Origin: Rhizobium sp. 16-449-1b
GTDB taxonomy: Bacteria; Pseudomonadota; Alphaproteobacteria; Rhizobiales; Rhizobiaceae
DNA length: 64,000 bases
NCBI RefSeq assembly: GCF_017741935.1
Contig: NZ_JAGHMH010000002.1
Location: 248,001 to 312,000 of the forward strand
Reading direction: 5' to 3'
Positions 37,559-48,237 of the stretch are shown here, one piece after another. The notes under the pieces were generated by a model. That model saw nothing but the letters and a program-made list of their open reading frames with translations. It was not told the DNA's origin and made no database searches. Position 1 is the stretch's first letter; the number at the start of each line of letters is the position of its first letter. The position numbers were made by a program, and so were the translations under genes.

Positions 37559-38431
37559 TCAGATCAGGCTCATCAGATTGTCGACGACGCGCGAGCGCCG
37601 CGCCTTCAGCATCGCCAGCCCGAGCCGCGCCACCAGTGGCGGCCCCTCGATCGGCCGGTAGGCGACGCCGTCGAGTTTGAGGTGCGCGAGCGAGCCCGGC
37701 ACGATCGATACGCCGAGATCGGCCGCGACCAGATTGATGACGGAAGGGATTTGCGGCGCTTCCTGCGTCACGACAAGCTCGAAGCCGGCATCCCGGCAGC
37801 CGCGCACGATATCGTCGTAGAGGCTGAGGCCGACGGTGCGGGGGAAGAGAATGAAGGGCTCGCCCGAAAGTGCGGAGAGCGGCACAGTCTTCAGCTTTGC
37901 CAGCGGATGGTGCGCCGGCAGCGCGATCAGCATCGGCTCGTCCGCCAGCCGCTTCAGATACACATCCCCAGGGTCTTCCAGCCCGGGGCGAATGAAGGCG
38001 GCGTCGATCTCCTGCCGCATCAGCTTTTCCATCAGCCAGTTGCTGTTCATCTCGGTGAGCGACAGGCTCACATCCGGCCATTGCCCGCGAAACCGGCGGA
38101 TCGTGCCGCTGACGGCGGTGTTGAAGGCCGACGACGCGGTAAAGCCGAGCGCCAGCCGCCCCGTCTCGCCGCGCGTCGCCCGCTGGGCAGCAAGCTTCGC
38201 CTTCTCGGCGGAGGCAATCGCGGCGCGCGCCTCTGGCAAAAATGCCGATCCCGCCTCCGTCAACTCCGCGCCATGCGGCACGCGGTGAAACAGCGCCGCC
38301 CCGATCTCGTTTTCGAGATCGCGGATCTGCTGGCTGAGCGGCGGCTGGCCGATGCCGAGCTTGGCGGCGGCGCGGGTGAAATTCCGCTCCTCGGCCACCG
38401 CAAGGAAATAGCGGATATGGCGTAGTTCCAT
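37559..38431 (-). CDS. LysR family transcriptional regulator
   Basis: 290 aa. Starts MELRHIRYFLAVAEERNFTR (CatR/BenM-type N-terminus), HTH AAAKLGIGQPPLSQQIRDLE. ATG 38431 has GGAGAT 4 bases upstream. Divergent from the MFS gene at 38527 with a 95-bp gap, so it likely regulates that exporter. BenM/CatR relatives answer to aromatic acids, but the ligand here is unknown. Confidence 0.9.
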   Translation of the reverse strand: MELRHIRYFLAVAEERNFTRAAAKLGIGQPPLSQQIRDLENEIGAALFHRVPHGAELTEAGSAFLPEARAAIASAEKAKLAAQRATRGETGRLALGFTASSAFNTAVSGTIRRFRGQWPDVSLSLTEMNSNWLMEKLMRQEIDAAFIRPGLEDPGDVYLKRLADEPMLIALPAHHPLAKLKTVPLSALSGEPFILFPRTVGLSLYDDIVRGCRDAGFELVVTQEAPQIPSVINLVAADLGVSIVPGSLAHLKLDGVAYRPIEGPPLVARLGLAMLKARRSRVVDNLMSLI

Positions 38432-38526
38432 CGGTATCTCCAAAACCTATCAAGAAAGCCAGTTTCATATATTGGACAAATGATGGCCGGTTGGCTAGAT
38501 CAAAGGGCGTGAAAGGTTGGTCCTCA

Positions 38527-39810
38527 ATGCCACGCGCCGCAGACAAGCAGTCCGTCCCCTCGGAAATTCCCTCCCGTCCTCATCTGACCGTCATCGAGAA
38601 TGCCGCCTCCCAACAGCAGGAAAAGCAGTTCCTGCTGCGCGGCACGCCGGCCTACAGGCGCGCCAGCATCGCGCTGTTCCTCTCGGGCTTCGCCACCTTC
38701 TCGCTGCTCTATTGCGTCCAGCCGCTGATGCCGATCTTCGCCAGCGACTTCGGCATCAGCCCGGCCGCAAGCTCGCTCTCCTTGTCGCTGTCGACGGGCC
38801 TGCTCGCCTTCGCCATCTTCTGCGCCGCCGCCGTCTCCGAAAGCTTCCGCCGCCGCAGCCTGATGTTCGCCTCGCTGCTGGGCGCCGCGCTTTGCACGAT
38901 CGCCTGCGCGCTGGTCCCGAGCTGGCATGCACTCTTGGTCATCCGCGCGCTTGAAGGCTTGCTCCTCGGTGGTGTGCCCGCCGTCGCCATGGCCTACCTC
39001 TCGGAAGAGATCGATCCGCGCGGCCTCGGCGCATCCATGGGCCTCTACATCGCCGGCAACGCCTTCGGCGGCATGGCCGGCCGCGTCGTCACCGGCACGC
39101 TGGCCGAGTTCTTCTCCTGGCGTATCGCGCTCGGCACGCTCGGCGCCATCGGCCTTGCCGCGGCCATCGGCTTCTTCCTGCTCCTGCCCGCCTCGCGCAA
39201 CTTCACCCCGCGCAAGGGCTTCAACGCCCGCTTCCACCTCGGCGCCTGGGCCGGCCATATCAGGAGCCCGGCGCTGCCCTTCCTGTTCGCCATCGGCTTC
39301 CTCGCCATGGGCACCTTCGTCACGGTCTATAACTATATCGGCTTCCGCCTCGTCGAAACGCCGTACAATCTGAACCAGACCGAGCTCGGCCTGATCTTTA
39401 CGGTCTACATCTTCGGCATCGCCGCCTCCTGGATCGCCGGCCTGCTAGGCGATCGCTTCGGCCACTTCGTCGTGCTGCCTTCTGGCATCGCGCTGTCGGC
39501 GATCGGCGTGGCGCTGACGCTCTCGGCCTCGCTGCCGCTGATCATCCTTGGTATCGTGCTCCTGACCTCAGGCTTCTTCGTCGCCCACTCGGTCGCAAGC
39601 GCGCTGGTCGGGCGGCTCGCCAAAGGCACCAAGGGCCACGCCTCGTCGCTCTATCTCCTGTCCTATTACATCGGCTCCAGCGTCGCCGGCTCCGTCGGCG
39701 GCTATTTCTGGGGCGCCGATGGGTGGAGTGCGGTCGTTATCTTCACGCTGACGCTGCTGGCGATCGGCATGGCCGCCGCACTCGCTGCGGCACGACTGTC
39801 GCGCCGATAG
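38527..39810 (+). CDS. MFS transporter, YnfM-like
   Basis: 427 aa. A polar N-terminal tail of ~45 residues precedes about twelve helices. FSLLYCVQPLMPIFASDFGISPA is the typical first-helix block of the YnfM/arabinose-efflux-like group; YLSEEIDPRGLGASMGLYIAGNAFGG is the loop 4-5 motif. Substrate unknown. Divergent LysR gene upstream; textbook terminator downstream. Confidence 0.87.
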   Translation: MPRAADKQSVPSEIPSRPHLTVIENAASQQQEKQFLLRGTPAYRRASIALFLSGFATFSLLYCVQPLMPIFASDFGISPAASSLSLSLSTGLLAFAIFCAAAVSESFRRRSLMFASLLGAALCTIACALVPSWHALLVIRALEGLLLGGVPAVAMAYLSEEIDPRGLGASMGLYIAGNAFGGMAGRVVTGTLAEFFSWRIALGTLGAIGLAAAIGFFLLLPASRNFTPRKGFNARFHLGAWAGHIRSPALPFLFAIGFLAMGTFVTVYNYIGFRLVETPYNLNQTELGLIFTVYIFGIAASWIAGLLGDRFGHFVVLPSGIALSAIGVALTLSASLPLIILGIVLLTSGFFVAHSVASALVGRLAKGTKGHASSLYLLSYYIGSSVAGSVGGYFWGADGWSAVVIFTLTLLAIGMAAALAAARLSRR

Positions 39811-39820
39811 CAAAAATAGA

Positions 39821-39849
39821 AAAAGCCCGCGACATGGCGGGCTTTTTTT
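39821..39849 (+). terminator. rho-independent terminator of the MFS gene
   Basis: AAAAGCCCGC / GCGGGCTTTT stem around GACATG, followed by a run of seven Ts. Confidence 0.9.
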
Positions 39850-39876
39850 ATGAGTGGAGCGGGCTCATGCGAACGC

Positions 39877-41451
39877 TCAGCTAACCACCCAGGCGATATA
39901 AACAAGCGTCAGCGCGATCAGCCAGAGTGCCCAGCGGCCGGAGCGGCTGTGGCGGGCTTCCGACTTGCCGATCGCCTCGGCCGTCTCGGCGTCGAAGCGC
40001 AGGCCGTTCTCGCTCATCCTGAGCAGCTCGTGGTGGAACTTCTCGGTCTTGGCGGCGATCTCGGGTGCGGCCTCGGCGAGCTTCACGGCGGCCTTCAGGC
40101 CGTCCTTGATATCGGTCGCGATCCGCTTCGGTCCGAGATTGTTGCGGATCCAGTCGCCGACGACGGGTTCGGATGCTTTCCACATGTTGAAGCGCGGGTT
40201 GAGGATGCGCGCCACGCCCTCGACCACGACCATGGTCTTCTGCAGCATCACCAGCTCGGGCCGTGCCGCCATGTCGAACAGCTCGGTTACCTCGAACAGC
40301 AGCGTCAGCAGCTTGCCCATCGAGATCGTCTCGGCCGGCTGCCCGTGGATCGGCTCGCCGATCGCGCGGATCGCCTGCGCGAAGCTCTCGACATTGTGGT
40401 GGCCGGGCACATAGCCCGCCTCGAAATGTACCTCGGCGACACGGATATAATCGCGGGTGATGAAGCCGTAGAGGATTTCGGCAAGGAAGCGGCGCTCCTT
40501 CTTTCCGAGACGCCCGACGATGCCCATGTCGACGGCGACGATCATGCCCTTGGGATCGACGAAGAGATTGCCCGGATGCATGTCGGCGTGGAAGAAGCCG
40601 TCGCGCAGCGTATGGCGCAGGAACGACTGGATCAGCGTGTCTGCCAGCGCATTGAGATCGTGGCCGGCGGCCTTCAGGCCCTCGACATCGGACATCTTGA
40701 CGCCGTCGATCCACTCCATGGTGATGACGTCGCGTCCCGTTCGTTCCCAGTCGACGGTCGGAACGCGGAAGCCCGGATCATCTTGCGTGTTCTCGGCGAT
40801 CTCCGAAAGGGCCGCTGCCTCAAGCCTCAGGTCCATTTCGACCTTGGTCGTCTGCTCCAGCGTCTTCGTCACCTCAACCGGCTTCAGGCGCCGGCTGGAG
40901 GGCATGAAGCGCTCCTGCAGATGGGCGACGAGATACATCGCCTCGAGATCGTGGGTGAAGCGCTGACGCACGCCGGGGCGCACGACCTTGACCGCCACCT
41001 TCTTGCGTCCCTGCGGCGTCATCACCTCGGCCGGATGCACCTGCGCGATCGAGGCGGCCGCGATCGGCTCGCCGAAGCTGACGTAGAGCTCATCCATCGG
41101 CCGGCCGAGCGATCCTTCGATATTGGCCTTGGCCGCAGCCTCGGGGAAGAAGGCCATCCGGTCCTGCAGCTGCGACAGGTCGTCGGCGAACTCCACGCCG
41201 ACGACATCGGGACGCGTTGCCAGGAACTGACCGATCTTCACATAGGAAGGCCCCAGCCGCTCGACGGCCTTGGAAAGGCGGTCGCTGCGCTTCTGGGTCT
41301 TGGCGCGCTTGCGCGCAAACATGCCGACGAAGGATTTGGCAGCCGCGACCGATGGCGGAAGCTCGTCGGAAGGCAGCGCCGAGACGACGCCCTCGCGCAC
41401 GAGAATCCAACCAACCCGCCAGAGCTGGAAATATGCCGAAACAGTGCTCAT
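39877..41451 (-). CDS. ubiB: UbiB/ABC1-family protein kinase-like protein for ubiquinone synthesis
   Basis: 524 aa. The KxGQ motif (GPSYVKIGQFLATRPD near residue 70), the Ala-rich nucleotide loop AAASIAQVHPAEV, HADMHPGNLFVDP (catalytic loop) and VDMGIVGRL (DFG-like) are all present. Two C-terminal hydrophobic helices anchor it in the membrane. An ATPase needed for ubiquinone synthesis rather than a hydroxylase. Starts 6 bp after ubiE, same operon. Confidence 0.94.
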   Translation of the reverse strand: MSTVSAYFQLWRVGWILVREGVVSALPSDELPPSVAAAKSFVGMFARKRAKTQKRSDRLSKAVERLGPSYVKIGQFLATRPDVVGVEFADDLSQLQDRMAFFPEAAAKANIEGSLGRPMDELYVSFGEPIAAASIAQVHPAEVMTPQGRKKVAVKVVRPGVRQRFTHDLEAMYLVAHLQERFMPSSRRLKPVEVTKTLEQTTKVEMDLRLEAAALSEIAENTQDDPGFRVPTVDWERTGRDVITMEWIDGVKMSDVEGLKAAGHDLNALADTLIQSFLRHTLRDGFFHADMHPGNLFVDPKGMIVAVDMGIVGRLGKKERRFLAEILYGFITRDYIRVAEVHFEAGYVPGHHNVESFAQAIRAIGEPIHGQPAETISMGKLLTLLFEVTELFDMAARPELVMLQKTMVVVEGVARILNPRFNMWKASEPVVGDWIRNNLGPKRIATDIKDGLKAAVKLAEAAPEIAAKTEKFHHELLRMSENGLRFDAETAEAIGKSEARHSRSGRWALWLIALTLVYIAWVVS

Positions 41452-41457
41452 TCCGGC

Positions 41458-42234
41458 TTAAAGCTTCCAGCCGGAGTGAAGGGCGGCGATACCGCCGGTA
41501 TAGTTGGTGTAGCTGACGCGCGAGAAGCCGGCATTGCGGATCATCGCCGCGAAGTTTTCCTGGTTCGGGAACTTGCGGATGGATTCGACCAGATACTGAT
41601 AGGGCTCGGCATCGCCGGTGATCGCCTTGCCGAACTTCGGAATGGCATTGAACGACCAGCTTTCATAGACGCGGTCGAGCAGCGGCATGTCGACTTCGGA
41701 GAATTCGAGAACCAGCAGCCGGCCGCCGCGCTTCAGCACGCGGTAGGCTTCGCTGAGCGCCACGTCGATGCGCGGCACGTTGCGGATGCCGAAGGCGATC
41801 GTATAGGCGTCGAAACTGTTCGCCTCGAAGGGCAGTTCCTCGGCGTTGGCCTCGACGAAGGTCAGGTTGTCGGAGAGCTTCTTCTTGGCCGCGCGCTCGG
41901 CGCCCACAGCCAGCATCGATCCGTTGATGTCGAGCACGGTCGAGTGCGCCATCCGGTTCGAGGCTTCGATGATGCGAAACGCGATGTCACCGGTGCCGCC
42001 GGCCACGTCGAGCGTCTTGTAGCCGGGCTCCTTGCGCGGGTTCAGCGCCGCGATCATCGCATCCTTCCAGACGCGGTGCATGCCAACGGACATGACGTCG
42101 TTCATGATGTCGTAGCGCTTGGCGACCTTATGGAAGACTTCGTTGACGAGGCCCTGCTTTTCGCCGCCGGAAACTTCGCGGAAGCCGTATGATGTTTCCA
42201 TGCCGCCGTCGGCGGAGGTGCGGCTGTCTGACAT
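41458..42234 (-). CDS. ubiE: demethylmenaquinone/2-polyprenyl-6-methoxybenzoquinol methyltransferase
   Basis: 258 aa SAM-dependent C-methyltransferase of ubiquinone synthesis. UbiE signatures: [18 protein letters not shown] near residue 43, SAM motif [13 protein letters not shown] near residue 74, and [18 protein letters not shown] 42234 is used with TTGGAG upstream. Transcribed with ubiB; divergent from mutM (149-bp gap). Confidence 0.95.
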   Translation of the reverse strand: MSDSRTSADGGMETSYGFREVSGGEKQGLVNEVFHKVAKRYDIMNDVMSVGMHRVWKDAMIAALNPRKEPGYKTLDVAGGTGDIAFRIIEASNRMAHSTVLDINGSMLAVGAERAAKKKLSDNLTFVEANAEELPFEANSFDAYTIAFGIRNVPRIDVALSEAYRVLKRGGRLLVLEFSEVDMPLLDRVYESWSFNAIPKFGKAITGDAEPYQYLVESIRKFPNQENFAAMIRNAGFSRVSYTNYTGGIAALHSGWKL

Positions 42235-42383
42235 CGAATACTCCAATCTCTTAAATCAACGCGGCGACCATAGCGAAATCAGGCAGGCGACGCTATCTGT
42301 GGGCAACGGTCCGGTCCGCGACACCATGGCGCTATAGCGCACATCGCGGGCGGTTGAAACATGTTCGATATAGATGGGTTAAG

Positions 42384-43289
42384 ATGCCGGAATTGCCAGA
42401 AGTCGAAACCGTCAAGCGCGGCCTCGCGCCCACCATGGAGGGCGCGCGCATCGTCAAATTGGAGCTCAGGCGAGGGGACCTGCGCTTCCCGTTTCCCGAG
42501 GCCTTCGGCGAAAAGGCCTCCGGCCGCACCATCGTCTCGCTGGGGCGCCGCGCCAAGTATCTGCTGATCGATCTCGATAGCGGTGCCACCATCATCGCCC
42601 ATCTCGGCATGTCCGGCTCCTTCCGCATCGAGGCAGGTCCGGTCGCGGAAACCCCCATCTCCGAAACGCCGGGCGAATTCCATCACCCGCGCTCGAAGGA
42701 TGAAAAGCACGATCACGTGATCTTCCATCTGGAAGGGCCGTCGGGCGCAAGTCGCGTCATCTATAATGACCCGCGCCGCTTCGGTTTCATGGATATGGCC
42801 GACCGCACGGCACTCGACATCAATCCCTTTCTCTATGGGCTCGGCCCGGAGCCGACAGGCAATGCGCTGAGCGCCGCCTATCTGGCCGAGCGCTTCAAGG
42901 GCAAGGCGCAGCCGCTGAAGAGCGCGCTGCTCGACCAGAAGAATATCGCCGGCCTCGGCAATATATATGTGTGCGAGGCGCTGTGGCGCTCGCACCTGAA
43001 GCCGACGCGGCCCGCCGCTACTTTGGTGACGCCAACGGGCAAGCCCACCAAACAGCTCGACCTGCTGGTCTCCTCGATCCGCGACGTCATCGCCGACGCC
43101 ATCAAGGCTGGCGGCTCCTCGTTGCGCGATCATATCCAGACGGATGGCTCGCTCGGCTATTTCCAGCACTCCTTCTCCGTCTATGATCGCGAAGGGCAGC
43201 CTTGCCGTACGCCCGATTGCGGCGGTACCATCGCCCGCATCGTTCAGGCCGGGCGCTCGACTTTCTATTGCCCTACCTGCCAGAAGTAA
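42384..43289 (+). CDS. mutM: formamidopyrimidine-DNA glycosylase
   Basis: Removes 8-oxoguanine and formamidopyrimidines from DNA; bifunctional glycosylase/AP lyase. 301 aa. Starts [14 protein letters not shown], giving the catalytic Pro2 and Glu3; the C-terminal zinc finger is C-x4-C ... C-x2-C (CRTPDC ... YCPTCQK). Ends 31 bp before an enoyl-CoA hydratase gene, an order common in rhizobia. Confidence 0.96.
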   Translation: MPELPEVETVKRGLAPTMEGARIVKLELRRGDLRFPFPEAFGEKASGRTIVSLGRRAKYLLIDLDSGATIIAHLGMSGSFRIEAGPVAETPISETPGEFHHPRSKDEKHDHVIFHLEGPSGASRVIYNDPRRFGFMDMADRTALDINPFLYGLGPEPTGNALSAAYLAERFKGKAQPLKSALLDQKNIAGLGNIYVCEALWRSHLKPTRPAATLVTPTGKPTKQLDLLVSSIRDVIADAIKAGGSSLRDHIQTDGSLGYFQHSFSVYDREGQPCRTPDCGGTIARIVQAGRSTFYCPTCQK

Positions 43290-43320
43290 GCCTGGGCATT
43301 GGCCCGACCGGGAGGAACGC

Positions 43321-44094
43321 ATGTCTTATGAAACGCTGATCGTCGAAACCCGTGGCGCCGTGGGGCTGATCACGCTGAACCGCCCGCAGGCGCTCAACGC
43401 CTTGAACTCGACGGTGCTGAAGGAACTGCTGCAGGCTTACGCCGCATTCGAGGGTGACGACGCCATCGGCGCCATCGTCCTGACCGGCTCCGAGCGCGCC
43501 TTTGCCGCCGGCGCCGATATCAAGGAAATGCAGCCGCTCGACTTCGCCGATGTCTACGCCCGCAATTTCCTCGGCGGCTGGGACGATGTCGCAAAGGTGC
43601 GCAAACCCGTCATCGCCGCCGTCAGCGGCTTCGCGCTCGGCGGTGGCTGCGAGCTCGCCATGATCTGCGACTTCATCATTGCGTCGGAGACCGCCAAGTT
43701 CGGCCAGCCCGAGATCACGCTTGGCGTCATCCCCGGCATGGGCGGCTCCCAGCGCCTGACGCGCGCCGTCGGCAAGGCCAAGGCGATGGACATGGTACTG
43801 ACCGGCCGCATGATGGATGCGGCGGAAGCCGAGCGGGCAGGACTCGTATCGCGTGTAGTGGCGCCCGATCGTCTGCTCGATGAAGCGCTCGAGGCCGCGG
43901 CCAAGATCGCCTCCCTGTCGCGCCCCTCGGTGCTGATGGCCAAGGAGGCGGTCAACCGTGCGCTGGAGACCACGCTGGAGGAAGGTCTGCGCTTCGAGCG
44001 CCGCCTGTTCCACAGTCTCTTTGCGACGGAAGATCAGAAGGAAGGGATGACAGCCTTCATCGAAAAGCGTAAACCCGCCTTCAAGAACCGCTGA
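43321..44094 (+). CDS. enoyl-CoA hydratase
   Basis: 257 aa crotonase-fold enzyme; hydrates trans-2-enoyl-CoA in beta-oxidation. Oxyanion-hole segments [11 protein letters not shown] near residue 60 and [12 protein letters not shown] near residue 103; catalytic Glu candidates in [21 protein letters not shown] sits just before the ATG. Acyl-chain preference cannot be told. Confidence 0.92.
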   Translation: MSYETLIVETRGAVGLITLNRPQALNALNSTVLKELLQAYAAFEGDDAIGAIVLTGSERAFAAGADIKEMQPLDFADVYARNFLGGWDDVAKVRKPVIAAVSGFALGGGCELAMICDFIIASETAKFGQPEITLGVIPGMGGSQRLTRAVGKAKAMDMVLTGRMMDAAEAERAGLVSRVVAPDRLLDEALEAAAKIASLSRPSVLMAKEAVNRALETTLEEGLRFERRLFHSLFATEDQKEGMTAFIEKRKPAFKNR

Positions 44095-44285
44095 GCCCTG
44101 AAGAGAAAAGGCGACGGTTCCTTGAAAATGCGCGTTGACGCCGGTCGGCTTTAGGGTTATATGCCCGCCCAAGGTTCGGGAAGCCAGTCCGGTTTTCCGA
44201 TAATACTCCCGCATTGCTGTGTAGGAAGTGGCTGCAAGGCCCGCGGCGGTAGCGGAATTTGTTCGAATTCTTGAGAGAGGCATCC

Positions 44286-44564
44286 ATGGCCAATACAACT
44301 TCGGCGAAAAAAGCGACCCGCAAGATCGCCCGCCGTACCGACGTCAACAAGGCTCGTCGCTCGCGCGTTCGCACGTTCGTTCGTCAGGTCGAAGAAGCAC
44401 TCGCAGCTGGCGATGCTGCCAAGGCCAAGGAAGCTTTCCAGGCCGCGCAGCCGGAACTGGCCCGCGCAGCAAGCAAGGGCGTCCTGCACGCCAACACGGC
44501 ATCCCGCAAGGTCTCGCGCCTCGCGGCTCGTGTGAAGGCTCTGTCGGTCGGCGCGACCGCTTAA
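44286..44564 (+). CDS. rpsT: 30S ribosomal protein S20
   Basis: 92 aa, highly basic, binds 16S rRNA. Starts [26 protein letters not shown] (first block at residues 1-20) and is Ala/Lys/Arg-rich throughout. GAGAGGC lies before the ATG. A terminator follows, then the long dnaA leader; rpsT next to dnaA is conserved in rhizobia. Confidence 0.96.
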   Translation: MANTTSAKKATRKIARRTDVNKARRSRVRTFVRQVEEALAAGDAAKAKEAFQAAQPELARAASKGVLHANTASRKVSRLAARVKALSVGATA

Positions 44565-44594
44565 GCTTCCGTTAATAAAGACAGCTATATGATT

Positions 44595-44620
44595 AGCCCG
44601 GCAACTTTGTCGGGCTTTTT
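44595..44620 (+). terminator. rpsT terminator
   Basis: AGCCCG/CGGGCT stem extended inward by CAA/TTG, then five Ts. Confidence 0.88.
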
Positions 44621-45417
44621 CGATTCCGCCAACTGCCTCGACTATGGTTAATTTGGCGACGATTTCGTGTCCGGCAAATGACACAAAAAAATGAGTAATT
44701 ACAAAGGCTTGTGTCAGGTTGTTCCTGAACGAAGAGACTCAGACCTTCCCTTGCGGCGTCTAAAACGAGTCAAGAAGCTTTTTTCTTTTTTTCTTTTTAT
44801 GCGTGTCAAAATTGCCGGTTTCCGGAATCTCCTTGATTCAAAAGCGATTCTTTTTTTGCGCTAATGCAGCGCCCTAAATCTGCCGCAGGAGTCAACCGGC
44901 TACGCTTAATTTTGCGGAAATATGCCCGTTGATCTCGACCCCCGATCCTGCCTAAATGCCTCCCAACAAGGGGCTCGGACATCACCTGTTTTAAGGCTTG
45001 GTCTGAAACTGCCACGTCGGCAGGACGATGCTTTAGTGTCTTTTGTTGCGGAAGTTTCGACCTCCGGATTTTCACGCACTGATGCAGATTGGACTGCGGC
45101 TGTGGCTGCCGCGGAACGGGATCATCTGTGCGCCATTTTTGAGGGCTGCACGCAGCGCGTGCGATCTCGTGAAATGGAAAAAGCATACGCAGGCAGGCTG
45201 GTGTTCGTTGGACGAGGAGCGGGCACCTAGGAGACAAGAAGCAATAAGACCGCATGAAGCGGTTGGCTTCGCCTCCAACAGTCGCCTCTCGTTAAGAGGC
45301 ACGCGTTTGAGTGAACCGGCCGACGGCAGAGCATGAGGGTGATGCTGTCTGGTCATAAGCGGGGAAATGATCGGGCGACCAGGATTAGGTCGGCCGATGG
45401 AACTATAAGGCGGCAAG
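44621..45417. other. 797-bp dnaA upstream region
   Basis: No gene I can support. Features: a T-rich tract (about 44773-44800), a hairpin GCCTCT/AGAGGC at 45284-45300, and a leader without stop-free frames of known family. I found no TTATCCACA-type DnaA boxes, so it does not look like a classic origin. It should carry dnaA promoters. Confidence 0.55.
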
Positions 45418-46968
45418 ATGCACATGAATTCGATGGCGGCGAGTGCTTTGGACAACTCGGACAAGGTATCTCAGACGTTAGGCTCTATTTGCCCAGACGC
45501 GGCGGGGGAAAAGGGAGACATGAAGAATGATGGCATACTTTTTGAACGAGCAAGTGCACGCCTGAAGGCGCAGGTCGGTCCGGATGTCTACGCAAGCTGG
45601 TTTGCGCGACTGAAGCTCCATTCCGTCTCCAAGAGTGTCGTACGGCTGACGGTCCCAACAACTTTTCTGAAGTCCTGGATCAACAATCGCTACCTCGACC
45701 TGATCACCGGCATCTTCCAGGCGGAAGACGCTGAAATCCTGAAGGTCGAAATCCTGGTTCGCACGGCAGCGCGCGCAACCAGCAAGCCGGAAGAAACGGC
45801 GACCCAGGAGCCGGTATCGTCCGTCGCGCCGATCCGTCGCCCGGTCGCTCAGCAGGCTGGCCAGATCGTCCAGCAGGCTGTTTCGGCAGCCTCTGCCGCG
45901 CGTCCGGCGACCTCCGGCCAGCCGCTCTTCGGCTCGCCGCTCGATAACCGCTTCACCTTCGACACCTTCGTCGAAGGCAGCTCCAATCGCGTCGCTCTCG
46001 CGGCCGCAAAGACCATTGCCGAAGCCGGTCAGGGCGCAGTGCGCTTCAACCCGCTCTTCGTTCATTCCACGGTCGGTCTCGGCAAGACCCATCTGCTGCA
46101 GGCAATCGCCAATGCAGCCGTACAGAACCCGCGCCAGCTGCGCGTCGTCTACCTGACGGCCGAATACTTCATGTGGCGTTTCGCGACCGCGATCCGCGAC
46201 AATGATGCGCTGACGCTGAAGGACTCGCTTCGCAACATCGACCTTCTGATCATCGACGACATGCAGTTCTTGCAGGGCAAGATGATCCAGCACGAGTTCT
46301 GCCATCTCTTGAACATGCTGCTCGACAGCGCCAAGCAGGTCGTCGTCGCAGCCGACCGCGCACCCTGGGAGCTGGAATCGCTCGACCCGCGCGTTCGTTC
46401 GCGTCTGCAGGGTGGCGTGGCGATCGAGCTTGACGGCCCGGATTACGAGATGCGTCTCGAAATCCTCCAGCGCCGTCTTGATGTCGCCCGCACCGAGGAT
46501 CCGTCGCTGGAAATGTCGACCGAGCTGCTCAACCACGTTGCCCGCAGCATCACCGCCAGCGGCCGCGAACTGGAAGGCGCCTTCAACCAGCTGCTCTTCC
46601 GTCGCTCCTTCGAGCCGAACCTGACGGTCGAGCGCGTGGACGAGCTTCTCGCCCACCTGGTCGGCTCCGGCGAGCCGCGCCGCGTGCGTATCGAGGACAT
46701 CCAGCGCATCGTCGCACGTCACTACAACGTGTCGCGCCAGGAGCTGGTCTCGAACCGCCGTACGCGCGTCATCGTCAAGCCGCGCCAGATCGCCATGTAT
46801 CTGGCCAAGACCCTGACGCCGCGCTCCTTCCCGGAGATCGGCCGTCGCTTCGGCGGACGTGACCACACGACGGTTCTGCACGCCGTGCGCAAGATCGAGG
46901 AGCTGATCTCAGGTGACAGCAAGCTGTCGCACGAGATCGAGCTGCTGAAGCGCCTGATCAACGAATAG
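45418..46968 (+). CDS. dnaA: chromosomal replication initiator DnaA
   Basis: 516 aa. N-terminal DnaB-contact domain ([19 protein letters not shown] from residue 49), a variable linker, the AAA+ domain with P-loop TVGLGKTH near residues 218-225 (the first P-loop glycine is Ser here) and Walker B LLIIDD near 276-281, then domain IV with the DnaA signature [16 protein letters not shown]. Start is uncertain: ATGs at 45418 and 45424, and one near 45520, are in frame; 45418 has AAGG about 9 bases upstream. Confidence 0.96.
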   Translation: MHMNSMAASALDNSDKVSQTLGSICPDAAGEKGDMKNDGILFERASARLKAQVGPDVYASWFARLKLHSVSKSVVRLTVPTTFLKSWINNRYLDLITGIFQAEDAEILKVEILVRTAARATSKPEETATQEPVSSVAPIRRPVAQQAGQIVQQAVSAASAARPATSGQPLFGSPLDNRFTFDTFVEGSSNRVALAAAKTIAEAGQGAVRFNPLFVHSTVGLGKTHLLQAIANAAVQNPRQLRVVYLTAEYFMWRFATAIRDNDALTLKDSLRNIDLLIIDDMQFLQGKMIQHEFCHLLNMLLDSAKQVVVAADRAPWELESLDPRVRSRLQGGVAIELDGPDYEMRLEILQRRLDVARTEDPSLEMSTELLNHVARSITASGRELEGAFNQLLFRRSFEPNLTVERVDELLAHLVGSGEPRRVRIEDIQRIVARHYNVSRQELVSNRRTRVIVKPRQIAMYLAKTLTPRSFPEIGRRFGGRDHTTVLHAVRKIEELISGDSKLSHEIELLKRLINE

Positions 46969-46993
46969 TCGCGATCATAGCATCGAAATTAAG

Positions 46994-47024
46994 CGGCCGG
47001 GAGCGATCCCGGCCGTTTCCTTTT
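46994..47024 (+). terminator. dnaA terminator
   Basis: Perfect 9-bp stem CGGCCGGGA/TCCCGGCCG with a GCGA tetraloop, followed by TTTCCTTTT. Confidence 0.88.
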
Positions 47025-47101
47025 ATGCGCTGTTTATTTTATACAGCCCTTTCAAGCATACGCGCGGCGGGAGGAAAACGCCGCGCCTTGGGAGGATATA
47101 A

Positions 47102-48184
47102 ATGAGCTTTACGAAAATCGCCGTACTCGGTCTGGGCAAGGTCGGGCGGCTGGCCGCCACGCTTTTGCATGAGGGCGGCTTCGAGGTTACGGGTGTGGAC
47201 GCGCAGCTGCCTGTGGGCGAGGTGCCGTTCAAGTGCCATAGCGGCGATATCTCCGACCCCGCCGTCATCGGTGAATTGCTGTCGGGTGTCGATGCGGTGC
47301 TTTCGTGCCTGCCCTATCACCTGAACATCGAGCTGGCGCGCGCCGCCCATGCAGCCGGCATCCATTATTTCGATCTGACGGAAGATGTGCCCACCACCAA
47401 CTTCATCATCGAGCTGTCGAAAACCGCGCGTGGCCTGATGGCGCCGCAATGCGGGCTTGCCCCGGGCTTCGTCGGCATCGTCGGCTCGAGCCTTGCCGAT
47501 GGCTTCGATCGCTGCCGCTCGATCCGCATGCGCGTCGGCGCCCTGCCGCAAAATCCGACGGGCCTCTTGGGCTATGCCTTCAACTGGTCGCCCGAGGGCG
47601 TGGTCAACGAATATCTGAACGATTGCGAAGTGATCGAAGGCGGCGTGCGCAAGCTGGTGTCGCCGATGGAGTGGCTGGAAACCATCTATGTCGAAGGCGT
47701 AAAGCTTGAGGCATTCACGACCTCGGGCGGTCTCGGCACCATGTGCGACACGCTCTTGGGCAAGGTCGAGAACCTTGACTACAAGACCATGCGCTATCCC
47801 GGCCACATGGACCTGATGAACTTCTTCTTCCACGAGCTTCTGATGCGCGACAAGCGCAAGCTCGCCGGCGAGATCCTGACGGAAGCCAAGCCGCCCGTCG
47901 ATGACGATGTCGTCTATGTGCATGTGGCTGCCGAAGGCACCGAGCGCGGCAGCCTGCGCCGCAAGGAGTTCGTGCGCGCCTATTACCCGATCGAGATATC
48001 AGGCGCCCGCCGCACGGCGATCGCCTGGACAACCTCGGCATCGGTCGTTGCTGTTATCGAAATGGTGCGTGACGGCCTGCTGCCCGCAACCGGCTTCCTG
48101 CACCAGGAGCACATTCCGCTCGACATGTTCCTGAAGACCCCGACCGGCAGCCTCTTCAAGACAGGTGCGTCCCGCAGAGCCTGA
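47102..48184 (+). CDS. saccharopine dehydrogenase family protein
   Basis: 360 aa. Rossmann start KIAVLGLGKVGRLAATLLHEGG, then DAVLSCLPYHLNIELARAA and FDLTEDV, as in the Lys9/carboxynorspermidine-dehydrogenase-like group, and the GLAPGFVGIVGSSLADG loop. Uses NAD(P) on an amino-acid-like substrate; whether it acts in lysine breakdown is not shown. GGGAGGATATAA precedes the ATG. Single gene between dnaA and fhuF. Confidence 0.87.
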   Translation: MSFTKIAVLGLGKVGRLAATLLHEGGFEVTGVDAQLPVGEVPFKCHSGDISDPAVIGELLSGVDAVLSCLPYHLNIELARAAHAAGIHYFDLTEDVPTTNFIIELSKTARGLMAPQCGLAPGFVGIVGSSLADGFDRCRSIRMRVGALPQNPTGLLGYAFNWSPEGVVNEYLNDCEVIEGGVRKLVSPMEWLETIYVEGVKLEAFTTSGGLGTMCDTLLGKVENLDYKTMRYPGHMDLMNFFFHELLMRDKRKLAGEILTEAKPPVDDDVVYVHVAAEGTERGSLRRKEFVRAYYPIEISGARRTAIAWTTSASVVAVIEMVRDGLLPATGFLHQEHIPLDMFLKTPTGSLFKTGASRRA

Positions 48185-48201
48185 TCGGCCAAGCGTTTCA
48201 A

Positions 48202-48230
48202 CACATCGCCGCTCTCGGGGCGGCGGTGTG
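48202..48230. terminator. hairpin between convergent genes
   Basis: CACATCGCCGC / GCGGCGGTGTG with one G-T type mismatch; between the saccharopine dehydrogenase-family gene and fhuF. No T-run. Confidence 0.5.
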
Positions 48231-48237
48231 GACACCG

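Noticed and set aside
39850..42192. 780-codon open frame on the plus strand
   Set aside because: It lies wholly antisense to ubiB and ubiE, which have full motif sets; the frame is open only because of high GC codon bias.
44621..45417. Chromosomal origin next to dnaA
   Set aside because: No DnaA-box cluster visible, and in rhizobia the origin is usually near hemE, which is not in this window.
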